From assembly GCF_000238375.3 (NCBI RefSeq), contig NZ_AHBZ03000014.1, positions 744,001-808,000 of the forward strand: a stretch of DNA of 64,000 bases, in the 5' to 3' direction. Shown piece after piece: positions 1 through 9,200 of this stretch; within the stretch, counting starts at the first letter, position 1, and each line of letters opens with the position of its first letter. Origin of the DNA: Pseudoalteromonas citrea (GTDB lineage Bacteria; Pseudomonadota; Gammaproteobacteria; Enterobacterales; Alteromonadaceae). The translations under genes and the position numbers were made by a program. The notes beneath the pieces were generated by a model, which was not told the DNA's origin, did not search any database, and saw nothing but the letters and a program-made list of their open reading frames with translations.

Positions 1-1
1 T

Positions 2-481
2 GAGGGTGTACTAGATGGTCAATTAGGCAGAGTTAGCGATGTCTCTGAGCAATACCCTGCTTTAATTAAAATCAACATGCCTATTTTACACTCAAATCTG
101 CAACTCCTAAGTTACTGTGAAAAGTGTTCAGTATCTGAGTCCAGCTCTATCGTTATTATTGGCTCTCACTTAGCTCCAGCTGGATATTTAAAAGCTCATG
201 ATTATAAAGGAGAACTCATAAAAGTAAAAAGCAGCTCTACCCAGTTGAACCTCCTGATACAAAAAAAAGTCAGTGCCGCCCTGGCCATTGACTTTCATAT
301 AAAAAAATATTTGGATAAGTTGCAGTCACTTGATATTACTAATCGGGCAGTACATAAAATAAACATATATCATTATGTACATAAGAAACACACAAAGCTG
401 GTCCCTAAAATTAATCAGGTTTTAGAGAAAATGATGGAGAAAGGCACCATTAAGATGCTCAAGCAGAAATATGGTATTTAA
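2..481 (+). CDS. Solute-binding protein (SBP_bac_3-like), C-terminal part; start lies before the window
   Basis: The reading frame is open from base 2, so the ATG at 77 is internal and the gene begins upstream of the window. The visible 159 residues end at TAA. The segment DGQLGRVSDVSEQYPALIKI and the C-terminal helix pattern (a lysine-rich stretch ending KMLKQKYGI) resemble the second lobe of family 3 periplasmic solute-binding proteins, which bind amino acids or similar polar solutes for ABC importers; in marine bacteria many such proteins stand alone as sensors. No ligand can be deduced from this fragment. Its last 4 bases overlap the convergent DUF1289 gene. The family call is moderate because the signal peptide and lobe 1 are out of view. 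Confidence 0.6.
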   Translation, partial: EGVLDGQLGRVSDVSEQYPALIKINMPILHSNLQLLSYCEKCSVSESSSIVIIGSHLAPAGYLKAHDYKGELIKVKSSSTQLNLLIQKKVSAALAIDFHIKKYLDKLQSLDITNRAVHKINIYHYVHKKHTKLVPKINQVLEKMMEKGTIKMLKQKYGI

Positions 482-723
482 AAGTCTAACTGTTGTTGTT
501 TGCTCTCCAGTATAGTGATGTCGTGGCTTGATTTTCTTTTTAAGTAGCGCCGATATCTTTGCTGGCACAAAACCACAACAGCGCGCTTTTGTTGATCGGT
601 CAACTCACCCCATGTAAAGCGCTCTTCTCTACTACGATAACACCCTTTGCAATAGCCCCTATTATTAACTTCACATATCCCTTTACAAGGGTTGGGGATC
701 TCAAATATTTCAATTTGTTCCAC
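478..723 (-). CDS. DUF1289 family small cysteine-rich protein
   Basis: An 81-residue cytoplasmic protein with the arrangement typical of DUF1289: CKGIC, then GYCKGCYRSREE, then a W-x-x-L-T-x-x-Q-K motif (WGELTDQQKRAV). The four cysteines near the N-terminus suggest metal or Fe-S binding, but the family has no established function. Translation must start at GTG 723, because the nearby ATG is out of frame. The C-terminal half is very basic (RRYLKRK). Its 3' end overlaps the convergent solute-binding gene by 4 bases. Family assignment is confident; function is unknown. Confidence 0.8.
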   Translation of the reverse strand: MEQIEIFEIPNPCKGICEVNNRGYCKGCYRSREERFTWGELTDQQKRAVVVLCQQRYRRYLKRKSSHDITILESKQQQLDF

Positions 724-890
724 ATTAACTCACTGCTTGTCGGATCTATACTGATACTTAAGTCACACTACTGTGCTTAATCTGATCTCAGACCAGAGCA
801 ACCTCAATAAATCACATGTTTTTCTATTCCAAGTATAACCCCATTTTGTACAAAAAATCATCCATTCAAAAATAATCGACTGCAGATACA

Positions 891-919
891 AAAAAAGCGC
901 CAGACTAATATGGCGCTTT
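891..919 (-). terminator. Rho-independent terminator after the acyltransferase gene
   Basis: AAAGCGCC (894-901) pairs with GGCGCTTT (912-919) across a 10-base loop. Read on the minus strand the stem is followed by a run of T, 25 bases past the stop codon of the acyltransferase gene. The 724-943 gap holds nothing else I recognise. Confidence 0.85.
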
Positions 920-943
920 CAAAAAAACAGTAATGACTGACAA

Positions 944-2038
944 TTACATCGCTTTACGCTTTAAAGGCTCAGCGTACATTTCCAAGACTTGCTTTTTAAG
1001 TTCTTCAGGCACAAGCTCTATTCGGCTCATAAAGTCATGCTGCTCCTCATGTGACACTTCATGTTCATTTCCGGCAGCAATATAGTTACTCGGATGCAAA
1101 AAATACTGTCCAATAATTTGTTTATCTATGGTTTCTGCTAACATTTCTGGAGAGTCACAGTGTTCTGTTATCGGTTGACCAAATGAAACGTGAACATGGC
1201 CTTTATCTGAACGGATCCCCTCTAGAATGCTCTCGATATCTTCCCCATCAGCTTTTACATAGCTTCCATATTGCTGCTTATGAACCAACTCTTTGGCTTT
1301 AGCTACTGCACATGGCTCATACTGATAAGAAATCGACACAGGTACTATTTTTAATTGTTTTATATACTCACTAAAAGGGAGCTTTTGCTTTCTTCCATAC
1401 AACTGTAACATTTTGAGTAGCGCCGGATCAGTTTGATCCACACCATCTTTGGCACGGCCTTCTTTTTGAGCAATCCAAATAGACTGACCAGAGTCCAACG
1501 AATCAAAAATATAACTTGAAAGATGTGTGAGTGCTTTAAGCATCTCTTTTGGTGCTTTTGCAGAGCGTTTCACGATAAAGCTTTTATTTAATCGCATTAA
1601 CTCAGTGATATAGGGTACTTGTAGTAAATTATCACCAATTGCAATACGTACCGTATTCATGTTGTGGCTATGTAAACCCCAATTCATTAATGCTGGGTCC
1701 AAGACAATATCACGATGATTAGAAATAAACAGATACGCAGACTCTCTGTCCAACGAGTCAAGACCAGAATAGGTCACTTTACTCGTCGTATTTTTTATCA
1801 ACATTTCTAAATAGCGTGCAACTTCATCCTGCACTTGATTAACAGTATTAAACCCTCCCCATTTTCGTCGCAATTGACTCCGCACAAGAGGGCGGCACAA
1901 TGCAGACCATTTACTCAACCAAGCAGGTAAAGTGTGCGTCGTTATCACATCAATGAAGCTATTATCTGCGAGCAACCGGCTTAATGCTGCGGTAACTTCC
2001 TCATCATTGTAAGGTCTTATATCTGCGTATTTATCCAC
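944..2038 (-). CDS. 1-acylglycerol-phosphate acyltransferase family protein (PlsC-like)
   Basis: A 364-residue protein with the acyltransferase block I motif NHRDIVLD (the H-x4-D of the PlsC/PlsB superfamily), preceded by SAYLFIS as in glycerophosphate acyltransferases. A further block, FIVKRSAKAPKEML, matches the substrate-binding region, and QKEGRAKDGVDQTDPALL the conserved E-G-x-R region. The expected reaction is acyl transfer from acyl-ACP or acyl-CoA to a lysophospholipid or similar acceptor at the inner membrane. It is longer than PlsC (about 245), with N- and C-terminal extensions and no obvious membrane segment. The start is GTG 2038 (VDKYADIRPYN), behind a weak AAGAG. The precise substrate is unknown. 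It is followed by a clear terminator. Confidence 0.8.
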   Translation of the reverse strand: MDKYADIRPYNDEEVTAALSRLLADNSFIDVITTHTLPAWLSKWSALCRPLVRSQLRRKWGGFNTVNQVQDEVARYLEMLIKNTTSKVTYSGLDSLDRESAYLFISNHRDIVLDPALMNWGLHSHNMNTVRIAIGDNLLQVPYITELMRLNKSFIVKRSAKAPKEMLKALTHLSSYIFDSLDSGQSIWIAQKEGRAKDGVDQTDPALLKMLQLYGRKQKLPFSEYIKQLKIVPVSISYQYEPCAVAKAKELVHKQQYGSYVKADGEDIESILEGIRSDKGHVHVSFGQPITEHCDSPEMLAETIDKQIIGQYFLHPSNYIAAGNEHEVSHEEQHDFMSRIELVPEELKKQVLEMYAEPLKRKAM

Positions 2039-2147
2039 TCAACGGCTCTTTTTGTCAAAAATTAAACGAAATATCGGGACTATTTTATCGTGCTATTGCC
2101 TGTTAAGCTAAGACTAACAAGTCTGACCACCATTGCAAGTACTACTA

Positions 2148-3377
2148 CTACCTTGAAACATAATAACTTTTACCAAGTTTAATCAATACTAATCGTAACA
2201 TTAATAAAGACAAGACTATTGCACAGCTAGCAGAAAACCAATGAGGCAGTATTTCATGCTGCATAATCATTGCCGAATATACTTCAAACCCATAGTCAGT
2301 AACTAAATAGTCTGTCAAAAAGCCAAATGCAATTGCCACGCCGATGACACCGAATAAATACGCAAAGACAGCTCTTGTCCCAAGCTCTTTCCCTACTACA
2401 CCAAGTGTCGCAATATTTGTTGCAGGACCAGCCAACATAAAAACCAACACAGCCCCAGGAGAGACTCCAGCCATCAATAGCCCCGCCGCGATTGGTGTTG
2501 AGGCGGTGGCGCATATATACATAGGAATACTTACCAAGATCACCACCAGCATAGCAATAATGCCATTGCCCCACTGACTAAGAAAAGAAGTTGGCACGAA
2601 TGTTTGCACCAATGCAGCAAAAAATAGCCCGATCATTAACCAGACCATGGTATCTGATAAGAGTTTATTAGAACTAAATTTTATTGCCTGCCATACCTTA
2701 GTTGATATGACTTGCTGCTGAGGCTTAGCAGCTTGGGAGTCACAACACGAACTTACCATGGTGGATTCATCACTCGCTTCTGCGCTTCGTTTTATAGCTT
2801 TTATTTCAGTAGGCTCCGGTAATTTTCCAACCATGACAGAGTCACAGCATGTCGTACTTTGCTGCGGCTGTGGCTTTGCCGATGAGCAGCAACTGGTTGA
2901 GGTCTTTACATTTACTTTGCCATTATCATGGGAGATTTTGTCACCAAAAACCTCTTTGCGCTCAGAGCTCATAGCCTTTGGCCTTTCACTACCCACTAAA
3001 ATACCCGCCACTACGGCACTTGTTACAGCAGCTATCGGTCGAATAACGGCCATAAAAGGCCCCAATAAAACATAAGACACCGATACCGAATCAACACCCG
3101 TTTCTGGTGTTGATACCAAAAATGCCGTTGTTGCGCTCTTTGATGCACCAGCTCGTCTTAATCCTACAGCTGCGGGGATCACGCCACAGGAACACAGTGG
3201 CATCGGTGCCCCAATAAGTGCCGCTTTTATTGTGGTCCAGGCCCCTTCTTTACCTAAATGACGCTGCAAAAAGTTTGCTGGTATAAAAACATTTAGGATG
3301 CCAGCCAATAATAGCCCTAACATAAGCCACGGTGCCGATAGTAAAAACAGCGACCAAAAATTATTAATTAATATCAT
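2148..3377 (-). CDS. SO_0444/SO_0445-type Cu/Zn efflux permease
   Basis: A 409-residue polytopic membrane protein of the permease family typified by Shewanella SO_0444. Two inverted-repeat halves each carry the signature P-x-C-S/A-x-x...P: PMPLCSCGVIPAAVGL in the first and PMYICATASTPIAAGL in the second. Between the halves is a cytoplasmic loop of about 100 residues with three Cys-Cys motifs (SCCSS, TCCDS, SCCDS), likely metal-binding. Its start overlaps the 3' end of the merR gene by 14 bases, so the two are translated from one message. Regulation by that MerR protein is strongly implied. The metal (Zn, Cu, or arsenite-like) cannot be fixed from sequence; the family precedent is Cu/Zn efflux. 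Confidence 0.85.
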   Translation of the reverse strand: MILINNFWSLFLLSAPWLMLGLLLAGILNVFIPANFLQRHLGKEGAWTTIKAALIGAPMPLCSCGVIPAAVGLRRAGASKSATTAFLVSTPETGVDSVSVSYVLLGPFMAVIRPIAAVTSAVVAGILVGSERPKAMSSERKEVFGDKISHDNGKVNVKTSTSCCSSAKPQPQQSTTCCDSVMVGKLPEPTEIKAIKRSAEASDESTMVSSCCDSQAAKPQQQVISTKVWQAIKFSSNKLLSDTMVWLMIGLFFAALVQTFVPTSFLSQWGNGIIAMLVVILVSIPMYICATASTPIAAGLLMAGVSPGAVLVFMLAGPATNIATLGVVGKELGTRAVFAYLFGVIGVAIAFGFLTDYLVTDYGFEVYSAMIMQHEILPHWFSASCAIVLSLLMLRLVLIKLGKSYYVSR

Positions 3378-3771
3378 CTACTTCCTCTAAAGCCGTTAAT
3401 ATTGAACAATAATCAGCACTTTCTTTGCCGCCGCAGCAACGGTCGGCTAAAAATGTTAACGAGCGCTCAAATCGTTGTAATTCATTAATTTTTTTTTGAA
3501 CTAAATTTCGCTTTTGCAATGTAATATACTTTACCTCTTCACAGCTGTGTTGATGTTTATCAATTTGAATATGCAGAAGCTCCTGAATCTCTCGTAAACT
3601 AAACCCCACGTCTTTCGCTCTGAGTATAAAATGCATTTGCTGTAAATGAATTTCAGTATAAACCCTGTAGCCAGACTCCGTTCGTGCAGAGGGAGCGAGT
3701 AGCCCATGTGCTTCATAGTAACGCAACGTATCCGTACTGACATCTAGTGCCTTTGCTAACTGACCAATTTT
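3364..3771 (-). CDS. MerR family metal-responsive transcriptional regulator (ZntR-like)
   Basis: About 136 residues. The N-terminal MerR helix-turn-helix reads MKIGQLAKALDVSTDTLRYYE, with the wing GLLAPSARTESGYRVY. A long dimerisation helix follows (residues about 75-115), and the C-terminal loop contains DRCCGGKESADYC, with cysteines placed as in Zn/Cd/Pb-sensing MerR members. Start ATG at 3774-3772 is preceded by a strong GGAGGGAG; the coding start may be read as 3774. The gene heads an operon with the metal permease (14-base overlap). A 20-base-spacer promoter and dyad operator lie immediately upstream, so it should repress and then activate its own operon on metal binding. Confidence 0.88.
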   Translation of the reverse strand, partial: KIGQLAKALDVSTDTLRYYEAHGLLAPSARTESGYRVYTEIHLQQMHFILRAKDVGFSLREIQELLHIQIDKHQHSCEEVKYITLQKRNLVQKKINELQRFERSLTFLADRCCGGKESADYCSILTALEEVDDIN

Positions 3772-3796
3772 CATATCTCCCTCCTGAGTATGTTAA

Positions 3797-3828
3797 AGTA
3801 TAAACCTTAGAGTAAACCCCAAGGTCAA
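3797..3828 (-). promoter_or_regulatory. MerR-type promoter with long spacer and dyad operator
   Basis: On the minus strand, -35 TTGACC (3828-3823) and -10 TATACT (3802-3797) are 20 bases apart, the over-long spacing typical of MerR-activated promoters. Between them lies a dyad, ACCTT (3804-3808) to AAGGT (3821-3825), extending imperfectly to ACCTTAGAGT/ACCCCAAGGT. The predicted start of transcription is about 15 bases before the merR ATG. Confidence 0.85.
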
Positions 3829-3846
3829 GCATAACAAAGGTCGTTT

Positions 3847-4794
3847 ATGAAAATAGTTCTACTCGACGCCAAAACGTTGGCAAACAATAACCTTTCCCCT
3901 ATTGAATTACAGGGAGAATTGACTTCTTATTTAATCACCCGTGATGATCAAGTTATCACTCGCTGCCTAGATGCTGATGTTATTATTAGTAATAAAGTCG
4001 TCATCACCGCCGAAACATTGTCAGCATTGCCTAAACTAAAGCTTATTTGTGTTGCAGCAACAGGCACTAACAATATAGACCTCGTCGCAGCAAAAGCACA
4101 AGGTGTTGCCGTATGTAATGTGGCCGGTTATTCCACCCCTGCAGTTGTGCAACACACATTTACTTTACTCGGTAATTTGATGGGTAATATGCACCGCTAC
4201 CTCAGCGATAGCCAAAATGGTTTATGGCAAAAGAGCGCTATGTTTTGTCGGTTAGATCATTCAATCAATGAGATAGCAGGTAAAAACTTCGTAATTGTTG
4301 GCTACGGTACGCTTGGTCAAGCGGTAGCAAATGTGGCTAAAGCGTTTGGCGCTAACGTCATTGTCGCAGAGCGACCGAATGAAAAGTCAATTCGTGAAGG
4401 GCGTGTCGCATTTTTAGAAGCGCTGCAATCAGCTGACATTATTTCTATACACTGTCCACTCAACGAGCAAACCAAAAACTTATTTAATGCTCAGGTATTT
4501 AAGCAACTGAAACCTTCAGCCGTGCTGCTAAACACAGCCCGTGGCGGTATCGTTAATGAACAAGCACTTGTCGATGCGCTAACACAGAAAGAAATAGCAG
4601 CTGCTGGGTTTGATGTGTTAACAGTAGAGCCAGCACAACCATCAAACCCTTTAGTAAATTACACGGGGGATAACTTACTTCTTACGCCACACAATGCCTG
4701 GGCTGCACAAGAATCAATTGACCGGTTGATAAAGTGTATTGCAGAAAATATCACGGCTTTTCACAATGGAGAGAATAATAATCGAGTTGTATAA
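3847..4794 (+). CDS. D-2-hydroxyacid dehydrogenase (glycerate/hydroxypyruvate reductase type)
   Basis: A 315-residue cytoplasmic NAD(P)-dependent dehydrogenase. The Rossmann motif is VIVGYGTLGQAVA, and the catalytic triad of the D-2-hydroxyacid family is complete: R232 in NTARGGIV, E261 in TVEPAQP, H282 in LTPHNAW. The N-terminal substrate-binding part contains LICVAATGTNNIDL, as in HprA-like glycerate dehydrogenases. Expected reaction: reversible reduction of a 2-keto acid such as hydroxypyruvate to the D-2-hydroxyacid. It is divergent from merR, with only 72 bases between them that contain the MerR operator, so an effect of MerR on this gene is possible but unproven. Confidence 0.88.
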   Translation: MKIVLLDAKTLANNNLSPIELQGELTSYLITRDDQVITRCLDADVIISNKVVITAETLSALPKLKLICVAATGTNNIDLVAAKAQGVAVCNVAGYSTPAVVQHTFTLLGNLMGNMHRYLSDSQNGLWQKSAMFCRLDHSINEIAGKNFVIVGYGTLGQAVANVAKAFGANVIVAERPNEKSIREGRVAFLEALQSADIISIHCPLNEQTKNLFNAQVFKQLKPSAVLLNTARGGIVNEQALVDALTQKEIAAAGFDVLTVEPAQPSNPLVNYTGDNLLLTPHNAWAAQESIDRLIKCIAENITAFHNGENNNRVV

Positions 4795-4944
4795 AATACT
4801 AAATATTAGTTAAAAATACGAACAGTTTGCCATTTTTAAAAGTTATTCACTTAAGCAAAGTTCAAGTCATTGATTTTAACAATTAAAAAAGTTGGCAGCT
4901 TATTTGCAACTGTTAAAATAAAAATGACTCTCTAGGAAGAACAA

Positions 4945-5325
4945 ATGAAAAAATTACTTATCGCCGCATTACTAGCAACCCCATTCTTATCTGGCTGTAT
5001 CGTTGCTGTATCTGATGGTGAAGCTGAATATGGCTGGAACTCAAAGCACAATGGCAAGAATTGGCAAGAGCATCAAAAATCGAATAGAGAAAAAATAGCT
5101 AATTTGCCAAATGGCGCCGAATACAAGAGCGTAATTAAACAGTTCGATACACCCGATTTCTCAGAGTTAGTTAATAAAGGTGGCACCGTATTTCAAATAT
5201 TATATTTTTCGACAAATAGTAAACATTCAGATGGCAAAATCACTAAAGATGAATGTACTCCCTTGGTATTCAAAGCTGGAAAACTAATTGGTATTGGTCA
5301 AAGCGCTGTAATTGAGTACCTTTAA
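4945..5325 (+). CDS. DUF3192 family lipoprotein
   Basis: A 126-residue lipoprotein precursor: signal peptide MKKLLIAALLATPFLSGC with lipobox LSGC (Cys18). The mature part carries the DUF3192 pattern: W-x-x-H/R-x-x-x-N-R-x-x-I-x-x-L (WQEHQKSNREKIANL), then DTPDFSELV and TKDECTPLVFKAGKLIGIG. The family is a small periplasmic lipoprotein of unknown role, distantly like SmpA/OmlA folds. An AGGAAG ribosome site lies 7 bases before ATG 4945. It is transcribed alone, and an inverted repeat follows at 5342-5380. Confidence 0.8.
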   Translation: MKKLLIAALLATPFLSGCIVAVSDGEAEYGWNSKHNGKNWQEHQKSNREKIANLPNGAEYKSVIKQFDTPDFSELVNKGGTVFQILYFSTNSKHSDGKITKDECTPLVFKAGKLIGIGQSAVIEYL

Positions 5326-5341
5326 AATATACTTTGTCAGC

Positions 5342-5380
5342 TAGTGATAAACAGCTGTTTTTTTTACTTGTTTATCACTA
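5342..5380. terminator. Inverted repeat between convergent genes, likely bidirectional terminator
   Basis: TAGTGATAAACA (5342-5353) pairs perfectly with TGTTTATCACTA (5369-5380) across a 15-base loop that contains eight T. One arm covers the last codons and stop of the response-regulator gene. It lies 17 bases past the lipoprotein stop, so it could serve both genes. Confidence 0.55.
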
Positions 5381-6266
5381 CCACCCGCTCTTGATGCTGA
5401 TGCGCTTGTTGTAATGCGCTATCAGCTAGTTTAAACACTTGTAGTTCATTTTCATCAAAGTCTGTCGCAATATGTACTATGCCTATACTAATACTTAAAT
5501 GCGCACAAATCGGAGAAGTGCCATGTGCAATCATCAAGCGATCTATTGCTTCATGCATCTGAGATGCGACTTCTAACGCACTTTCGCTGGTGTGGCCCGT
5601 CAATATCACGGCAAAACGAACACCATCATAACGTGCAACAAAGCCCTCATGAACTTGAATCGCATCATCTAAAGCATGAGCAACTTTAACCAAGCACTCA
5701 TCCCCTGCGGCATAACCATAGTGCTCATTAAATTCCTTGAAGTAATCTATATCTATTAACAATAAACTGAGCGAAGTAGCGTGTTTAGCGCACTGCTGAT
5801 ATTGCTGGGCCAAAGTATCATCAAGCAAACGTCTATTGGGAATTTCCGTTAAACCATCAATTGAGGCTAATTTTTCCAGCAGGTCATTTTTTTGCTTAAT
5901 TGCTAAATGATTTTTTACCCTTGCTTTGACAATTAATGGACTAAAGGGCTTAGTTATATAGTCCATGGCCCCCATTTGTAATCCTTTTGCTTCATCGTTA
6001 TAGCTATTACTGGCGGAAATAATGATGACAGGGATAGCGTAAGTATGCTGCTTTGCTTTGAGCCGCTCAAGTAAATCGTACCCCGACATACCCGGCATAC
6101 GAATATCTGAAATAATCAAATCTACCTTATTATCAGCTAAAAATGTTAAAGCTTGCTCTGCACTTTCACATTGCGATATTTGATACTCTTCCGATAATGT
6201 ATTGTCTAATACCACACGATTAAGTGGATCATCATCAACAATTAGAATACGAGCAGTCTTTTGCAT
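5364..6266 (-). CDS. Response regulator with degenerate GGDEF domain
   Basis: A 300-residue protein. Residues 5-122 form a receiver domain (acidic patch DDD 11-13, phosphoacceptor D54 in IISDIRMPG, K107 in YITKPFSP). Residues about 130-298 form a GGDEF-fold domain (SIDGLTEIPNRRLLDD; LLIDIDYFKEFNEHYGYAAGD). The signature that should read RxGGDEF reads RYDGVRF (212-218), so the catalytic glycine and acidic residues are lost, and no RxxD inhibitory site precedes it. Diguanylate cyclase activity is therefore unlikely; a GTP-sensing or protein-docking role is an inference. Its ATG follows the stop of the hybrid kinase gene directly (6266/6267), so the two form one operon and presumably one phosphorelay. 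Confidence 0.88.
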   Translation of the reverse strand: MQKTARILIVDDDPLNRVVLDNTLSEEYQISQCESAEQALTFLADNKVDLIISDIRMPGMSGYDLLERLKAKQHTYAIPVIIISASNSYNDEAKGLQMGAMDYITKPFSPLIVKARVKNHLAIKQKNDLLEKLASIDGLTEIPNRRLLDDTLAQQYQQCAKHATSLSLLLIDIDYFKEFNEHYGYAAGDECLVKVAHALDDAIQVHEGFVARYDGVRFAVILTGHTSESALEVASQMHEAIDRLMIAHGTSPICAHLSISIGIVHIATDFDENELQVFKLADSALQQAHQHQERVVVINK

Positions 6267-9200
6267 TTAATCCCCTTGGCATTCAATCGCCAGATATGAC
6301 TCGGTTTGTTGCAGCTTCAGTTTAAGGTTAGTTACCAGTGCCTGTTCTTTTATTTCATTCGTTTGCTTTATATGCAGCTCAAGTAACTTCGCGGCCTCAG
6401 CAAGCCTATTGAAACCTAAACCCGCTGCAGCTCCTTTTACGCTATGAGCCAATAGGCCCACATCATTTACTGACTGCGGCTCATCTAATTGCTGAATATA
6501 CCCTAAACATAGCTTAGCAAACTTTTGCAACAGTGTGAGCAAAAACGCCTCTTTCCCCATAACTTGTTTCAGTGCGAATGTACGGTCAAAAAAGCTAACT
6601 TGAGACTTAGTATATTGTGCTACTGTCTGTGTAAGTAACTCTCTGGAGACAGGTTTTATCAAATAGTTATCCATTCCATGCATTATGGCTTGATCGATTT
6701 CTTGCGCTTGTTCATTGGCTGTAAGCGCTATGATTGCTACAGGCAATTCTGGGACCTGTTCACGCAATAGTCGAGTCGCTGCATAACCATCTAGCTCTGG
6801 CATGTGGACATCCATCAATATCACGTCAGGCTGGAGTTGCTTAACAAGTAATACAATATCTTTTGCGGACTGATACTTAACCACATTAGCCGCTTCTTGA
6901 TTAAGTAAGTTAGCAGTAATATCTAGGTTTAATTCATTATCATCTATCACCAAACACAGCATACCTGCTATTTTGACAGGCTGAGCAGTCGCTTTTACCA
7001 AACCCTGTCTATGCGTTTCAATATCATTGCGTATACGCTGTATATATCCATCTTGTGATAACCTGACCACTCGCTCGTTTTGCTGCACAAACGCGTGAAG
7101 GCTATGGGGTACATATATTCTTTGTACCAAATTCGCCACTTCGTTGCTTACCAATATCTCCATCACTTGCGGCTCAGGCATTTCTTCGCATATTAAGTAA
7201 TCAAAAGTCTGCCCTTTTAGTATCGAAGTAATTTGGGTGATGTCTGACTCAATAACGGTATGAACATCATCCAACAGTAAAGGGGGCACTGTACTTCCCA
7301 TCCATAAAATCTTTACATCGCCTAAATTCGGCTCAGCTTTAGGTAACAGTAAATCAAAGTAAAATTGACTTCCTTTACCGTATTCACTCCGAAGTTTTAT
7401 TTCTCCTCCAAGCAAGGCAACTTCTTGTTTAACTATTGCAAGTCCTAGCCCAATACCTTCATGTTTACGTGACAAAGAATCATCTCCCTGTGTAAAAGCA
7501 TCAAACAGTCGCTCTTGGTTCTGCTCTTTTATACCTACACCGGTATCACTAACACTAAAACATAAGTGATCTTCTCTCTGTGAATCCGCTTTGCTGACCG
7601 ATAAAGTAATACAGCCACTTTCCGAATACTTAACCGCATTATTAAGTAAATTAATTAATACCAATTTAAGCTTATTCATATCGCCAATACGCTTGGGTAA
7701 TACTGAATTCCCTATCTGATTAACTAACACCAAACCTTTTTGATTGCACAAAGGCTTAATTAATCGTGTGCAATCATCGAGTAAACCGATTAAATTGAAT
7801 TCTCTCGTAACTAAGCTATCCTGATTGCTTTCTACTTTCGCAAACTCCAAGATACTATTCAGCATATTTAATAGCTGCTGAGCAGCATAGGTAACTTGGC
7901 CCATGTATACAGTCTGCGAATCGTTAAGCCCTTGCTCCTGAATTATATCTATTAACCCAAGCACAACATTAATCGGTGTACGTATTTCATGACTCATGTT
8001 GGCAATGAAACGGCTTTTTGCCAACGTCGCACGCTCAGCATCTAATTTGGCGCGTGTTAACTGCGTAATATTCTGTATATGAATAACAAAATACTTTGGC
8101 TTGCGTTGCTTATCCCAGACCAATGAGACGCTAAGCTGCAACCAACTATAGTGTCCGCCTTGTGCCAAGGTCAGCTCAGCCATTTTCTGATCATGGGTCA
8201 CTAATCTATCAAAAGTTTCCACCAGCGATTGATAACTTTCTTCAGCAAAGAGCGCGGATAAATGACTGCCAACAATAGGTGTTTCCACGGCTAAATACCG
8301 CTTCGCGGCCTTATTCAACACTAAAACATTTCTATCGATTGATGCCAAAATAACGCCATTTGGCGCGTATTCCATCGCTGCTTTAAAGTTTTCTTCAGAT
8401 GTTTGTAAAGATTTCATGGTTTGCTGCTGCTCAGTGACGTCACGCGCAACCCCAAAGCTACCAATAAGTCTATCCTGCTCATTATAAAAAGGCGCGAGAG
8501 TCAACATATAGCTTTTGTCATCCATGACCAATGTTTGCGTAAGCGGGCGCTGTTGCAATCGCATGTATTGTTCAAGCGCCGTTAACTCTGAAAACCGACT
8601 CGTGACTTCATGTAATTCACGGCCAACTATTTCCTCTCTTTTTACATGCAAAAACGCCTCAAAAGCGGCATTACAGCCAATGAATGACCCATCTATATTT
8701 TTGAAGTAAATTAAGTCAGGGATATTATCCAGCATGGTATTGAGCAGCGATGCCTGACGCTCTTTTACATCTAGGGAGCGAGCAAGCGCTTTCTTTTGCT
8801 CCTGCACTTGCTCATCGAGCACAAGGTTATGTTGCTTAAGTTGCTCTAGTAATGCTTGTTTTTGCATCACTACTCGCTTAATTTGAGCAAACCATGGTTG
8901 CCAATCAATGGGAATAACATAGTCAAAGGTCGTCTTTGGTGTATGTTCTTGTAAAATCAAATACCGAACAAAATGGCTCACTGGTCGAATAAATATACGT
9001 CCACTGAGCCAAGTAACCGCTAAAAATGTAGCGATAATAAAACCAGTTAAAAACAATAGCTCTAGGGCAATTTCATACAAAATAGGGGTTCGAAAAGCCC
9101 GTTCACTTTGTTTGAATGCCAAATCAATCGGCCTAGTATCTTTTTTATTGAATAAATGCACACCACCAATCCACGGTGCCAACAAGGTCATTTCATTGAA

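Noticed and set aside
559-780. 73-codon plus-strand frame opposite the DUF1289 gene
   Set aside because: It is the complementary shadow of a gene with a clear cysteine motif.
5364-6266. Active diguanylate cyclase call for the response regulator
   Set aside because: The signature reads DGVRF instead of GGDEF, so catalytic residues are missing.
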